Positions 23,628 through 32,391 of a stretch of DNA of 42,777 nt are shown piece after piece. The notes beneath the pieces were generated by a model. That model was given only the letters and a program-made list of their open reading frames with translations. It did not search any database and had not been told where the DNA came from. The stretch is from CAZMFZ01 sp964565665 (GTDB lineage Bacteria; Bacteroidota; Bacteroidia; Cytophagales; UBA9547). Position 1 is the first letter of the stretch. The number at the start of each line of letters is the position of its first letter. A program made the position numbers and the translations under genes. Location: NCBI GenBank assembly GCA_964565665.1, contig CAZMFZ010000013.1, positions 1-42,777 on the forward strand. Reading direction: 5' to 3'.

Positions 23628-23983
23628 TTCTTGGCTCACTTATTGGAGCAATCTCAGTGGTGATTGGTGCATTTGGTACCCACAGTTTGAAAGCCTATTT
23701 GGGAAATATGGGCAGGTTTGATACTTTTGAAACGGCAGTTAAATACCAATTTTATCATGCTTTTGCACTTATTCTACTCGGAATCATTATGCAAAAAGCT
23801 GACAACCAAAATTTTACGATTTCAGGTTGGCTTTTTATAGTAGGTATAGTGATTTTTTCAGTAAGCCTTTACATACTTTGCCTCACAGGTATTCGATGGA
23901 TGGGTGCCATTACTCCCTTTGGCGGGCTAGCAATGATTGGAGGGTGGCTTTTTATGGCTTGGGGAATCTGGAAAACTTATTAA
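23609..23983 (+). CDS. DUF423 family membrane protein
   Basis: A 124-residue protein with four hydrophobic segments and the DUF423 sequence pattern: GAISVVIGAFGTHSLKAYL near the start, AVKYQFYHAFALILLG in the middle, and GIRWMGAITPFGGLAMIGGW near the end. Function unknown. It overlaps the hydrolase gene and converges with the next gene, sharing four bases. Confidence 0.9.
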   Translation: MSKIFLILGSLIGAISVVIGAFGTHSLKAYLGNMGRFDTFETAVKYQFYHAFALILLGIIMQKADNQNFTISGWLFIVGIVIFSVSLYILCLTGIRWMGAITPFGGLAMIGGWLFMAWGIWKTY

Positions 23984-24381
23984 GGAGCAGATTCGACCTT
24001 AAATATAAAATATTTTGTATCGCCTCGCCAGGGAAGTTTCAAATATCTTTCTTTATAAAATAGTTTTATACGGTTTCCTTTTAAAACGGCATTTTCTAAT
24101 TGGCTGATTACTTCTGTTTGAGAAGCATCTACCGAAAAATTCCATATTTTAGTTGATAGATTGTTGTCGCCCGCAGATTCGGCAACATAATTTCCAGTGT
24201 TCATTTCGCCTTCATAAGTTTTGAAAACATAGCCTTTTTGGCTTAATTTATATACTGTACCTGCTCTATAACCTTCGCTGTATGAAGCAATATAAAGGAA
24301 AATAACTACCAATACGCCTACTACCGCCACTGTGAGCAATGTTGCCCTAAATGTTTTCCAAATTCTTTTCCAAGTTTCCAT
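23980..24381 (-). CDS. Membrane-anchored protein of unknown function
   Basis: A 133-residue protein with an N-terminal transmembrane segment (about 13-33, LLTVAVVGVLVVIFLYIASY) and an extracytoplasmic part containing YKLSQKGYVFKTYEGEMNTG and IWNFSV. I recall similar short proteins in Bacteroidota, sometimes mislabelled 6-phosphogluconate dehydrogenase, but no function is known to me. It converges with the DUF423 gene. Confidence 0.7.
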   Translation of the reverse strand: METWKRIWKTFRATLLTVAVVGVLVVIFLYIASYSEGYRAGTVYKLSQKGYVFKTYEGEMNTGNYVAESAGDNNLSTKIWNFSVDASQTEVISQLENAVLKGNRIKLFYKERYLKLPWRGDTKYFIFKVESAP

Positions 24382-24414
24382 TTTGAATTAATCTAATGAT
24401 TAAAATATTAAGCG

Positions 24415-25419
24415 TTATGGGCAAGGCAACTGCCTCACATTCATTGGTGGTCTTTGTTTTTTCCCATAATAAAAGCAAAATTCATAAATGAGTGAAAGCT
24501 CGTGCGAACCATAGGTGTATGACATTTTGGAAAGCGACAAGTCGTAGCTGTAACCAATTTTAAATTGATTGAATTTCACACCAACCAAAGCAGCCACCAT
24601 GTCGGTGTTGAAACCTTGCCCGCCAAGCACAGGCAGACCACGGTACCAAAGCCCCAGCATTAATATTTGCCTTTGATAATAAAATCCAGCATCAAACTGC
24701 ATATTTGAGCCCTGAATTCTAAAATTCATTGCTGGTGAAATAGAGGATTCAATTCCATCGGAGCTGTTTAAAAAAACTTTATAACCAGCATGCAATGAAA
24801 ATTTCATTGGAACGGCTGATTTTGTATTGTCGAAAGCCAGGGGTACTTTTAGTAAATGATGACCAGAAAGGCCTATCCAATAATTATTGTGATACAATAA
24901 AATACCTGATGAAAGATCAAAGAAGTTAAGAGAACTAGGTACTTGTCCGTTGTCAGAAGGACCAGTAAGTGCACCACTTATCTGATTAATTTGGCTCCCA
25001 TAAATAAACGAACCTGCATTGGAATATTTCAAATGATAAGAAGGCTGAAGGCCAAAGCGGAGGGTATAATTCTTATTCAAGTTTACCGAATATGATACCA
25101 TTGGAGCAATTTCATAGGTTGTATAGTTGCCTGCTCCAGGGCTATCTCTGAAAATATACATGCCTGCACCGCCTTTGAATCTAGTAGTCGCTGCCAAATT
25201 GTGATCAATATAGGCGTTGTAGGTAGTATAAGGTTGGCCTCCCAGCGTCCATTGATTGCGATAGTTTGATCCTGCTCGCCAGCAATCTATAGTTCCTGCA
25301 AAAGCAGGATTGAGATACAATGGGTTGGCATAAAATTGCGTGAATTGAGGGTCGTTGGCCTGTAGTTCGCCAACAAACAAGAGAGCAAAAAGTAAATAGG
25401 TTATCTTATTGATTTTCAA
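24415..25419 (-). CDS. PorP/SprF-family outer-membrane protein
   Basis: A 334-residue beta-barrel protein with a signal peptide (MKINKITYLLFALLFVGELQ) and the family hallmark DPQFTQFYANPLYLNPAFAG directly after cleavage. Family members work with type IX secretion and gliding motility, often anchoring a partner adhesin at the surface. The C-terminal strands include IGYSYDLSLSKMSYTYGSHE. Its start overlaps the upstream epimerase by four bases. The partner secreted adhesin is not adjacent. Confidence 0.93.
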   Translation of the reverse strand: MKINKITYLLFALLFVGELQANDPQFTQFYANPLYLNPAFAGTIDCWRAGSNYRNQWTLGGQPYTTYNAYIDHNLAATTRFKGGAGMYIFRDSPGAGNYTTYEIAPMVSYSVNLNKNYTLRFGLQPSYHLKYSNAGSFIYGSQINQISGALTGPSDNGQVPSSLNFFDLSSGILLYHNNYWIGLSGHHLLKVPLAFDNTKSAVPMKFSLHAGYKVFLNSSDGIESSISPAMNFRIQGSNMQFDAGFYYQRQILMLGLWYRGLPVLGGQGFNTDMVAALVGVKFNQFKIGYSYDLSLSKMSYTYGSHELSLIYEFCFYYGKKQRPPMNVRQLPCP

Positions 25420-26324
25420 AATGAAAAATTTGATTGAAAAACTTCTAATTCTGCCTTTAATGAATTGGTTTTCAATTTAGTAAAGCTATTTAACTTTTCC
25501 GAAGGCTTCAATGCTAAATCTTCTATTTGTAAATGCGGATTTATGAAAATAAACTCCAATACGGGATATAATTCCTGCATTACTTCCACCACATCTAATG
25601 TTTGTAAATTGTAATCAGCCAAATGAAATATTTCTGAATTTGTATCTGAATTAATAACTGTTGCCAAAGTTTCTGCTACTCTATTTATAGAAACAAAGCT
25701 TTTTATATTTCTTCCGTTCCCTGGTATTTGTATCCTTCCTTTGAAATGGGCTTGGAAAATGAATTTGTTCAATAAACCTTCGTATTGGCTGGCTGGGGAA
25801 TGACCAAATATTTCAGAAGAACGAAAGATATAACATTGCTTTTTGTGCCAAATTCGCTTTACTTGTTCCTCTGCTCGATATATAGAATGGCCATAAAAAG
25901 ATTGAGGATTGGGCATTACCATTTCATTTTCAATAATTCCACTCCCGAAAATGGCTTCTGAACTAAGATACACAAACTTTTTTACGTCCGATTGTTCCAC
26001 CGCATTTAGCACTTCTGATGTTCCCCAATGGTTTATTTGTTCATAAGAATGACTATCAATAGCAGGATTTTGGCTTGTGAGTGATGCCAAATGATATACT
26101 ACATCTGCCTTTTTTACCTCCTTATTCAACTTGTGAGCATCTAAAATATCACCTTCTACAAACCTAATTTTTCCTTTATTCACTAAGGAAGAAGAAAACA
26201 AACCGAAGTTTTTAGAACTGAGATTGTCGTAAACGGTGATTTTCTCAACTTCACTGCGATTTTGAAGCAAGTGTAATAATACCGAGCCTACATATCCTGC
26301 GCCTCCTGTTATTAATATGTTCAT
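25416..26324 (-). CDS. NAD-dependent epimerase/dehydratase
   Basis: An extended short-chain dehydrogenase of about 302 residues. The start is taken at MNILITGGAGYVGSVLL, giving the normal GxxGxxG at the N-terminus; an upstream start would add five residues. It has YHLASLTSQNP, and YLSSEAIFGS with YGHSIYRAEEQ, in which the YxxxK lysine appears replaced (YRAEEQ). It probably modifies a nucleotide sugar. The substrate is unknown and the altered lysine makes the activity less certain. Overlaps the PorP/SprF gene. Confidence 0.8.
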   Translation of the reverse strand: MNILITGGAGYVGSVLLHLLQNRSEVEKITVYDNLSSKNFGLFSSSLVNKGKIRFVEGDILDAHKLNKEVKKADVVYHLASLTSQNPAIDSHSYEQINHWGTSEVLNAVEQSDVKKFVYLSSEAIFGSGIIENEMVMPNPQSFYGHSIYRAEEQVKRIWHKKQCYIFRSSEIFGHSPASQYEGLLNKFIFQAHFKGRIQIPGNGRNIKSFVSINRVAETLATVINSDTNSEIFHLADYNLQTLDVVEVMQELYPVLEFIFINPHLQIEDLALKPSEKLNSFTKLKTNSLKAELEVFQSNFSF

Positions 26325-26454
26325 ATAAAATGTGTACACTAAGGCTTCAAAATTAGAAAAAATATTTTCAATAAAAGACGTGAATATTTATGGGGAATAG
26401 TGAAAAGCATATTAAAGCGAATATTTATAAATTGCAGCCCTTTTAAAATTTTAG

Positions 26455-27042
26455 ATGAGAATAACTGCAATCGTTTTAATTTGTATTTTTATGTTTGGAT
26501 GCGAAAAAACTTTTGTTCCTAAACCCAAAGGCTATTTTAGAATAGATTTGCCGCCACATAACTATCAACCTTTGCGAGAGAAACATCCGTTTTCGTTTGA
26601 ATACTCCAAATCCGCAACGGTGCAGCCCCACAAATCGAGCATTTCCGAGCAGCATTGGGTAGATATTGTTTATCCTGAATTTAAAGCCACTATTCAGCTC
26701 ACTTACAAAGATTTATCGACTGAAAAGTTTGTTAAAGCCAAAGAAAAATTCTTGAACGAATTGGTAAATGATAGCTATAAACTCACCTCGAAACATCAGG
26801 TAAAAGCCTATGCCATTGATGAATCGGTAGTGAAAACACCTACAGGAAAATCTGTAACCATATTTGAATTGGAAGGCGATGTACCTAGTCAATTCCAATT
26901 TTACCTTACCGATACTACTAAACATTTTATCCGTGGGGCATTGTATTTCCGTACAGCTACAAAAAACGATTCCTTAAAACCTATTATTGAATATATAAAA
27001 ATAGATATTATGCACACTATCAATACTTTGGAATGGAAATAA
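26455..27042 (+). CDS. gldD: Gliding motility lipoprotein GldD
   Basis: A 195-residue lipoprotein with a short signal peptide ending IFMFGCEK (lipidated cysteine at about 16), then PKPKGYFRIDLPPHNYQPL, typical of GldD. GldD is required for gliding motility and type IX secretion in Flavobacterium. The rest (HWVDIVYPEFKATIQLTYK, FELEGDVPSQFQFYLTDTTK) matches the family along its whole length. Plus strand, divergent from the epimerase. Confidence 0.93.
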   Translation: MRITAIVLICIFMFGCEKTFVPKPKGYFRIDLPPHNYQPLREKHPFSFEYSKSATVQPHKSSISEQHWVDIVYPEFKATIQLTYKDLSTEKFVKAKEKFLNELVNDSYKLTSKHQVKAYAIDESVVKTPTGKSVTIFELEGDVPSQFQFYLTDTTKHFIRGALYFRTATKNDSLKPIIEYIKIDIMHTINTLEWK

Positions 27043-27125
27043 AGTATTTTTGCTTATTATATCTTATTGTCGCCTTTTAGCGATGGCACAATTTTTTAGC
27101 TAACTAAATGATAAATAATATCCTA

Positions 27126-27782
27126 ATGAAAAAAATAATTTTGCTTTCAAGTATTGCTTTTTCTTCGCTATTAGCTTCTGCTCAGTACTTTGGTATTGGC
27201 TTACGAGGCGGTATCAACTTATCAAATGTAAATTATAGCAGTTCGTCATTATCGGGAGCGATTAGTCAAAGTTCCAATTTAGGGTATCAAGGTGCTATTG
27301 TGAGCGAAATTGGGCTCAACAAATTCTTTTCCATTGTGCCAGAATTAGTGCTCTCAAACCAACAATTCAAAATCAAAGAAGTACCAAGCAATACCGATCC
27401 TAATGAGAAATATGATGTTACTTATAAGCTCAACTATGTTAATATTCCTTTATTGGCTCGATTGACTTTAAGAACAGATTTACTAAAAATTTATGCCAAT
27501 ACAGGTCCACAATTGGGTTTTTTTACTAATGGTACGGTTGTTTCCACGGGCGGCTCTTATGTTTCACCTTCATCCTCTACTATCAATAATAATGATTTCG
27601 CTTGGGTTTTTGGAGGTGGTGTAGGTGTAAAGGTAGGAGCTGGGTGGCTTTTTGCAGATGCTCGATACACTGTAGGGGTATCAAAATTCAATAAAGAATC
27701 ACTCTTTCCTGGAGGCGAGGTAGATATGAAAAGTGGTGTTACCGGCCTTTCAATAGGCTATCAATTTCAGTTTGGAGATTAA
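27126..27782 (+). CDS. Outer-membrane beta-barrel protein (PorT-like)
   Basis: The start is taken at MKKIILLSSIAFSSLLASAQ, a clean signal peptide; an upstream ATG adds six residues. The remaining 200 residues alternate polar and hydrophobic positions as in an eight-stranded barrel: FGIGLRGGINLSNVNY, LGYQGAIVSEIGLNKFFS, LNYVNIPLLARL, FAWVFGGGVGVKVGAGWLFA. Members of this family are abundant in Bacteroidota and most have unknown roles. Confidence 0.82.
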   Translation: MKKIILLSSIAFSSLLASAQYFGIGLRGGINLSNVNYSSSSLSGAISQSSNLGYQGAIVSEIGLNKFFSIVPELVLSNQQFKIKEVPSNTDPNEKYDVTYKLNYVNIPLLARLTLRTDLLKIYANTGPQLGFFTNGTVVSTGGSYVSPSSSTINNNDFAWVFGGGVGVKVGAGWLFADARYTVGVSKFNKESLFPGGEVDMKSGVTGLSIGYQFQFGD

Positions 27783-27841
27783 TACACAAAATTGAAAACT
27801 TCGCTTCTGTGTTTGAAAATAAGTTGATTCAAACATAAAAT

Positions 27842-28312
27842 TTACCAAAAATCAGGAAAGCTTTTAGCATAATAAATGTAACCATAATTGGGCGGAGCTA
27901 TGCCAAGTTCCCTTAATCGCAGCGAAACTTGACCACGGTGATGGCTGCCATGGTTGGCAATGTGAATGAGAATGTCGGTAATAGTCATGAAAAAAATATC
28001 TCCATCTAAAGTTTTAGTTTCGATTTTTTCATTCAATTCGCTCAGTTTCAGCCTAGTTATCAGTTTGATATAAAGCTCAGTAAGGGCTGCATTTTTATTC
28101 TTTAGGTTTTCTATGGAATGCAATGCCCATAAATCTACATTAGAATTTGTATCAGCTGTAATGGTATTGTATCGCATTCTTTGCGTGTTGAGAATGTGGC
28201 TCATCATTTTGATTATGTATTCATCGCTCACCTTATTTTTCTCCATTGTTTCAACCAACATATCGATGCACCAATGGTTATAATTGAAAATTTTTAGCAG
28301 ATAGTCCTTCAT
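27842..28312 (-). CDS. DinB-family protein
   Basis: A 156-residue four-helix protein of the DinB/YfiT superfamily. The metal-binding histidine triad is visible in YNHWCIDML, MSHILNTQ and HIANHGSHHRGQVSLRLREL. Such proteins bind a divalent metal and many are thiol-dependent transferases; the substrate is unknown. Single gene, opposite in direction to its neighbours. Confidence 0.85.
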   Translation of the reverse strand: MKDYLLKIFNYNHWCIDMLVETMEKNKVSDEYIIKMMSHILNTQRMRYNTITADTNSNVDLWALHSIENLKNKNAALTELYIKLITRLKLSELNEKIETKTLDGDIFFMTITDILIHIANHGSHHRGQVSLRLRELGIAPPNYGYIYYAKSFPDFW

Positions 28313-28370
28313 GGCTTATATTTGGCTTTTAATTTATTTGGAATAAAAAACGAATCTGGCACAAATTGTT

Positions 28371-29534
28371 ATGCAATTAATTGAAGTAAAAGATAAAATC
28401 ACAAAAAAAGAATTTTTAGTATTACCAGTAAAGCTATACAAAAACGTGCCGCAGTGGATTCGTCCACTTGATAAAGACATAGAAAAAGTATTTAATATAA
28501 GGCAAAACAAATATTTCCGTCATGGCGAATGTGCCAGATGGATTTTGAGAGACGATAAAGGAGAAACCATTGGCAGAATTGCTGCATTTATTAATCGCAA
28601 AACAGCCAGAGCAACCGAATTTGCCACTGGAGGGTTGGGTTTTTTTGAATGTATAAATGATGCCGCAGCTGCCCAATTATTATTTGCCCAAGCCATAGCT
28701 TGGAATAAAAAACGAGACATGGAAGCGGTAGACGGCCCAATAAATTTCGGGGAGCGAGATCAATGGTGGGGTTTGCTTGTTGATGGATTTGAGAAAGAAC
28801 CCAACTATTGTATGCCTTATGCTATGCCCTATTATAGAGAATTGTTTGAAAACTATGGATTCAAAAACTACTTTGAGCAATACACTTATACAATGCCTGT
28901 GCAATCGCGTATGCCTGAAAAATACCAAGAAAAGGCAAACCGAATTGCACGCGACCCCAACTACAACTATAAAAACTACGACAAGAACGAGCTCAAAAAA
29001 TTTGCAGATGATTTTCTTTCAATTTACAATAAAGCTTGGGCAAAACATGGCGGCTTAAAAGGCATGTCGAAAATTCAAGCCAGATTTATTTTTAGGCAGA
29101 TGAATCCAATTGTAGATACTGATATTGTGGTGTTTGCATATTATAAAGACGAACCAATTGGTTTCTTTTTAATGATTCCCGAATTGAACCAGATATTCAA
29201 ATATTTAGGAGGGAAATTCGATATGTGGGCAAAGCTGAAATTTTTCTACCATCAGAAAATAAAAAAATCGTGTAGGAAAATGTTTGGCGTAGCATTTGGC
29301 ATTATTCCCGAATACCAAGCTAGAGGTGTAGAAGGTGCAATAATTATGGAAGCTGCCCGCATTATACAGCCCAAAAACAAATACGATACTTTCGAAATGA
29401 ACTGGATTGGCGATTTCAACCCCAAAATGATTCATTTGGTGAGTGAATTTGGTGCTACGGTTGCCAAAACCCATATTACCTATCGCAAAATATTTGATGA
29501 ATCTAAGCCTTTTTCAAGGGCAACAGTGATTTAG
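28371..29534 (+). CDS. GNAT-like acyltransferase-fold protein
   Basis: A 387-residue cytoplasmic protein. The N-terminal region (WILRDDKGETIGRIAAFINR, GFFECIND) and the C-terminal region (GFFLMIPELNQ, FGIIPEYQARGVEGAIIMEA) look like GNAT acetyltransferase cores; the QARGVEGA segment is at the acetyl-CoA loop. Members are common in Bacteroidota and have no established substrate. It ends in a long palindromic terminator shared with tmRNA. Confidence 0.75.
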   Translation: MQLIEVKDKITKKEFLVLPVKLYKNVPQWIRPLDKDIEKVFNIRQNKYFRHGECARWILRDDKGETIGRIAAFINRKTARATEFATGGLGFFECINDAAAAQLLFAQAIAWNKKRDMEAVDGPINFGERDQWWGLLVDGFEKEPNYCMPYAMPYYRELFENYGFKNYFEQYTYTMPVQSRMPEKYQEKANRIARDPNYNYKNYDKNELKKFADDFLSIYNKAWAKHGGLKGMSKIQARFIFRQMNPIVDTDIVVFAYYKDEPIGFFLMIPELNQIFKYLGGKFDMWAKLKFFYHQKIKKSCRKMFGVAFGIIPEYQARGVEGAIIMEAARIIQPKNKYDTFEMNWIGDFNPKMIHLVSEFGATVAKTHITYRKIFDESKPFSRATVI

Positions 29535-29564
29535 CGGAGAAATACAACTGCTTTAGTGAAATAA

Positions 29565-29602
29565 ACTAAAAAAGCTTTTGCAAATGCAAAAGCTTTTTTA
29601 GT
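29565..29602. terminator. Perfect 18-bp palindrome, bidirectional terminator
   Basis: The left arm (ACTAAAAAAGCTTTTGCA) and right arm pair perfectly around a 2-base AA loop. Each arm gives a T run at its end (CTTTTTTAG on one strand, the same on the other). It should terminate the GNAT gene on the plus strand and tmRNA on the minus strand. Confidence 0.8.
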
Positions 29603-29604
29603 AG

Positions 29605-29963
29605 TGGAGTCGCAGGGATTCGAACCCTGGTCCGGACAAGGCCACCGATGAGCCTTCTACATGCTTAGTCTCTCGTTGATTTTCGAGTGCAAGCAGGCTG
29701 GAGACGGCCAATTTGCACCTTAGCTATTTTGTCTTGAGTCCGATTAATAGCATTTCGAGCAGCATTCCTGATTTTCGATGCCCCCGACCCACCCCTCAGG
29801 AAGTAGGATGGAGGGACACAAGCTGGTTAGTCTCTGACTAAGCAGCTAGGGCGTAAGTTTCTTCGCCTGTTATTGTTCGAAACAGCTTTTTGAATGGAGT
29901 CCATTTCTGCTCCATGCATGCTTTTACCCACAGCCACACATGCCGTCTATACCGGTCGACCCC
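29605..29963 (-). ncRNA. ssrA: tmRNA
   Basis: Transfer-messenger RNA, which rescues stalled ribosomes and tags the incomplete protein. The tRNA-like ends pair: 5' GGGGTCGA at 29963 with 3' TGCGACTCCA ending at 29605, next to the T-arm GGTTCGAATCCC. The internal frame at 29838-29867 encodes GEETYALAA followed by TAG, the tag form expected in Bacteroidota. CCA is not encoded. Length 359 bases. Confidence 0.95.
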
Positions 29964-29988
29964 AAATTTAAAGAACTAAATAATAATA

Positions 29989-29996
29989 CAAAGTTA
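29989..29996 (-). promoter_or_regulatory. Candidate -7 box of tmRNA
   Basis: TAACTTTG on the minus strand fits the Bacteroidota TAnnTTTG consensus and lies 26 bases before the mature 5' end of tmRNA, leaving room for a short leader. I see no good TTTG partner upstream. Confidence 0.4.
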
Positions 29997-30068
29997 ATAA
30001 AAATTATAGATTGACAGGGGCTTGTTTATTAATTCTACAGACAATTTTTATTTCCAAATAATAATTCA

Positions 30069-30076
30069 TACTTTTG
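30069..30076 (+). promoter_or_regulatory. Candidate -7 box of rpsP
   Basis: TACTTTTG fits TAnnTTTG and lies 46 bases before the rpsP start. The upstream TTTG element is not clear. Confidence 0.4.
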
Positions 30077-30122
30077 CACCTCAAAATTTAAACCGCAGAC
30101 GGGTTCTGCAAAATTAAATACC

Positions 30123-30993
30123 ATGTCAGTAAAAATCAGATTGGCCAGAAGAGGTCGAAAAAAATTATCTCTGTTTGATATTGTAGTATCAGATGCACGC
30201 TCGCCAAGAGATGGAAAATTCATAGAAAAAATTGGGGTTTACAATCCAAATACCAATCCTGCTACTATTGAATTGAACGAGCAAAAAGCATTTACTTGGT
30301 TGATGAATGGTGCACAGCCTACAGATACCGTACATGCCATGCTTTCTTATAAAGGTATTTTATACAAAAAACACTTACAAGTTGGGGTTAATAAAGGTGC
30401 TATTACACAAGAGTCTGCTGATACAAAATTAGCTGCTTGGGTAGATGCGAAAACCAACAAGATTGAAGGTAAAAAAACCAAATTAGCTACAGATAAAGAT
30501 AAAGCCGCAAAAGCTAAGTTTGAAGCTGAAGTAAAAGTAAATGCCGCCCGCGAGGAAGCATTGAAAAACAAAAACAAGGTTGAAGAAGTAGCTGCGGCTG
30601 AAGCAATTGCAGAATCTGCATCTAAAGCTGAGGATGCTGTTGTAGCAGAAACTCCTACTGAAGAAGTTACAGCAGCACCTGTAGTAGAAGAAGCAGTTGT
30701 TGCTGAAGTCGCTCCAGTTGTAGCAGAAACTGTTACTGAAGAAGTAGTTGCTGCACCTGTNNNNNNNNNNNNNNNNNNNNNNNNNNNNNNNNNNNNNNNN
30801 NNNNNNNNNNNNNNNNNNNNNNNNNNNNNNNNNNNNNNNNNNNNNNNNNNNNNNNNNNNNAGCAGAAACTGTTACTGAAGAAGTAGTTGCTGCACCTGTA
30901 GTAGAAGAAGCAGTTGTTGCTGAAGTCGCTCCAGTTGAAGCCGTTAAAGAAGCATCAGCCGAAGTAGTTGCGGAAACTCCTGCTGCTGAATAA
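30123..30993 (+). CDS. rpsP: 30S ribosomal protein S16 with long repetitive C-terminal extension, assembly gap inside
   Basis: Residues 1-80 are ribosomal protein S16 (SVKIRLARRGRKKLSLFDIV, RDGKFIEKIGVYNPN). Residues 80-160 form the lysine/alanine-rich extension usual in Bacteroidota. It then continues with an acidic V/A/E-rich tail made of 26-residue repeats such as VVEEAVVAEVAPVVAETVTE. A run of 100 N (30761-30860) lies in the repeats and changes the frame, so the upstream frame appears to end early; the last exon-like piece from 30861 to the stop at 30993 belongs to the same gene. The real number of repeats is unknown. rimM follows after a terminator. Confidence 0.9.
30642..30936 (+). repeat. 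78-bp tandem repeats in the rpsP tail
   Basis: Units of 78 bases (26 codons) start at 30642 and 30720. A third runs from the end of the N gap to 30936. The unit after the gap and the start of the second are identical over the shared part (AGCAGAAACTGTTACTGAAG and following). The 100 N therefore replace a near-identical repeat stretch the assembler could not resolve. By sequence phase the missing part is 39 bases plus a multiple of 78. Confidence 0.85.
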
Positions 30994-31017
30994 TTCGCAA
31001 CCTACAAGCACAAATTG

Positions 31018-31049
31018 AAAACAGCGTAGATAATTTCTACGCTGTTTTT
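31018..31049 (+). terminator. Rho-independent terminator after rpsP
   Basis: ACAGCGTAGA (31021-31030) pairs perfectly with TCTACGCTGT (31036-31045), followed by TTTT. It lies 25 bases after the rpsP stop and 23 before the rimM start, so rimM is transcribed by read-through or a separate start. Confidence 0.8.
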
Positions 31050-31071
31050 GTTTATACCAACCTCAATAAAA

Positions 31072-31632
31072 ATGGATTTAGACGATTATTTCGAACTTGG
31101 CTTTATTACTCGGGTGCATGGTACGCAAGGGGAAATAGTAGCACAGTTAGATACAGATAGGCCACAGCAATACAAAAAACTGCAATCTGTATTTTTACTG
31201 CAAAAAGGGCAACTCATTCCATTTTTTATTGAAAAAATAAATATTTTAAGCAATAATGCCATCGTGAAGTTTGAAGATGTAAATACCCATCCGAAAGCAT
31301 TCGATTTAAAAGGCTGCAAACTATTTTTGCCAGCCGACAAGCTCACCGATCGCGGAGAGGGTCATTTTTATTACCACGAAATAGTGGGCTACGAATTAAT
31401 AGATGAAGAAAAAGGAAGTTTAGGCCCAATAACAGAGGTCTACAACCTTGAACACAGCGATTTGCTGGCTATTGAATACCAAGGAAGCGAAGTATTGATA
31501 CCTATTGTAGATGAATTTTTAAAAAAAATAGACAAGAAGAAGAAGCAAATACTAATGGTGCTACCCGAAGGGCTTTTGGAAGTGTATGCAGAAAAATCTC
31601 ACAAGCAAGACGATGGACTAGGTGAGAATTGA
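31072..31632 (+). CDS. rimM: Ribosome maturation factor RimM
   Basis: RimM binds ribosomal protein S19 and assists maturation of the 30S head. I chose the ATG at 31072 (MDLDDYFELGFITRVHGTQG); a TTG 24 bases upstream lies inside the terminator. The 186-residue product has the RimM N-terminal barrel (FELGFITRVHGTQGEIVAQL) and the PRC-barrel domain (FYYHEIVGYELIDEEKGSLG, LIPIVDEFLKKID). The rpsP-rimM order is the common bacterial one; trmD is not next. Confidence 0.95.
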   Translation: MDLDDYFELGFITRVHGTQGEIVAQLDTDRPQQYKKLQSVFLLQKGQLIPFFIEKINILSNNAIVKFEDVNTHPKAFDLKGCKLFLPADKLTDRGEGHFYYHEIVGYELIDEEKGSLGPITEVYNLEHSDLLAIEYQGSEVLIPIVDEFLKKIDKKKKQILMVLPEGLLEVYAEKSHKQDDGLGEN

Positions 31633-31698
31633 AACCTTATTTTCTCACGATTGAATTACATCACAAGCAGTTATATAATTTAAAGAACAATTTATAAA

Positions 31699-32385
31699 AT
31701 GCTGATTTTAAGTCTTGAAACTTCTACGCAAGTTTGTTCGGTTGCTTTGCATAACAATGGTACCTTAATAGCTTATGCTGAAATACTAATTGATAAATCT
31801 CACGCGGAGAAAATCACTCTTTTAATTCAACAAGTTTGTGAAGAATCTAAAATAGAACTCTATGCGATTGATGCAATTGCAATTTCAAAAGGGCCTGGTT
31901 CGTATACTGGCTTGAGAATAGCTTCTTCGACTGCCAAAGGTTTGTGTTTTGCATTAGACAAACCTCTAATTTCCGTAGATACTTTGCAATCTATGGCATT
32001 AGAAGTTTCAAAATCGGAATTAGGTTTGAATTTAGCCTCCTCGAATTTCTCGATTGTTCCCATGATTGACGCCAGAAGAATGGAGGTGTTCACTAACCGA
32101 TACAATGCCCAAGCTGGGAGAATATCCGAAATAGAAGCAAAAATTATAGATGAATACTCATTTTTAGAAGAATTAAAAAACTCAAAACTTGTATTTTGTG
32201 GCAATGGAGCTGAAAAATGCAAACCAATTATTACACATTCCGATGCTATTTTTGTAGATTCTATTTACCCAAAAGCAATATTTATTGGATACTTGGCTTA
32301 TGAGAAATTTTATAAAAATGAATTTGAAAAGGTAGTAAATTTCGAGCCTTTCTACTTAAAAGAGTTTTATATGAAGATAAATTGA
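31699..32385 (+). CDS. tsaB: tRNA threonylcarbamoyladenosine biosynthesis protein TsaB
   Basis: TsaB is the scaffold partner of TsaD/TsaE in making t6A37 in tRNAs that read ANN codons. The 228-residue product has the ASKHA-fold start MLILSLETSTQVCSVAL and the family motif ISKGPGSYTGLRIASSTAKG. The C-terminal subdomain is reduced, as usual for TsaB. It ends 6 bases from the convergent bioF-like gene. Confidence 0.95.
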   Translation: MLILSLETSTQVCSVALHNNGTLIAYAEILIDKSHAEKITLLIQQVCEESKIELYAIDAIAISKGPGSYTGLRIASSTAKGLCFALDKPLISVDTLQSMALEVSKSELGLNLASSNFSIVPMIDARRMEVFTNRYNAQAGRISEIEAKIIDEYSFLEELKNSKLVFCGNGAEKCKPIITHSDAIFVDSIYPKAIFIGYLAYEKFYKNEFEKVVNFEPFYLKEFYMKIN

Positions 32386-32391
32386 GCCTCA

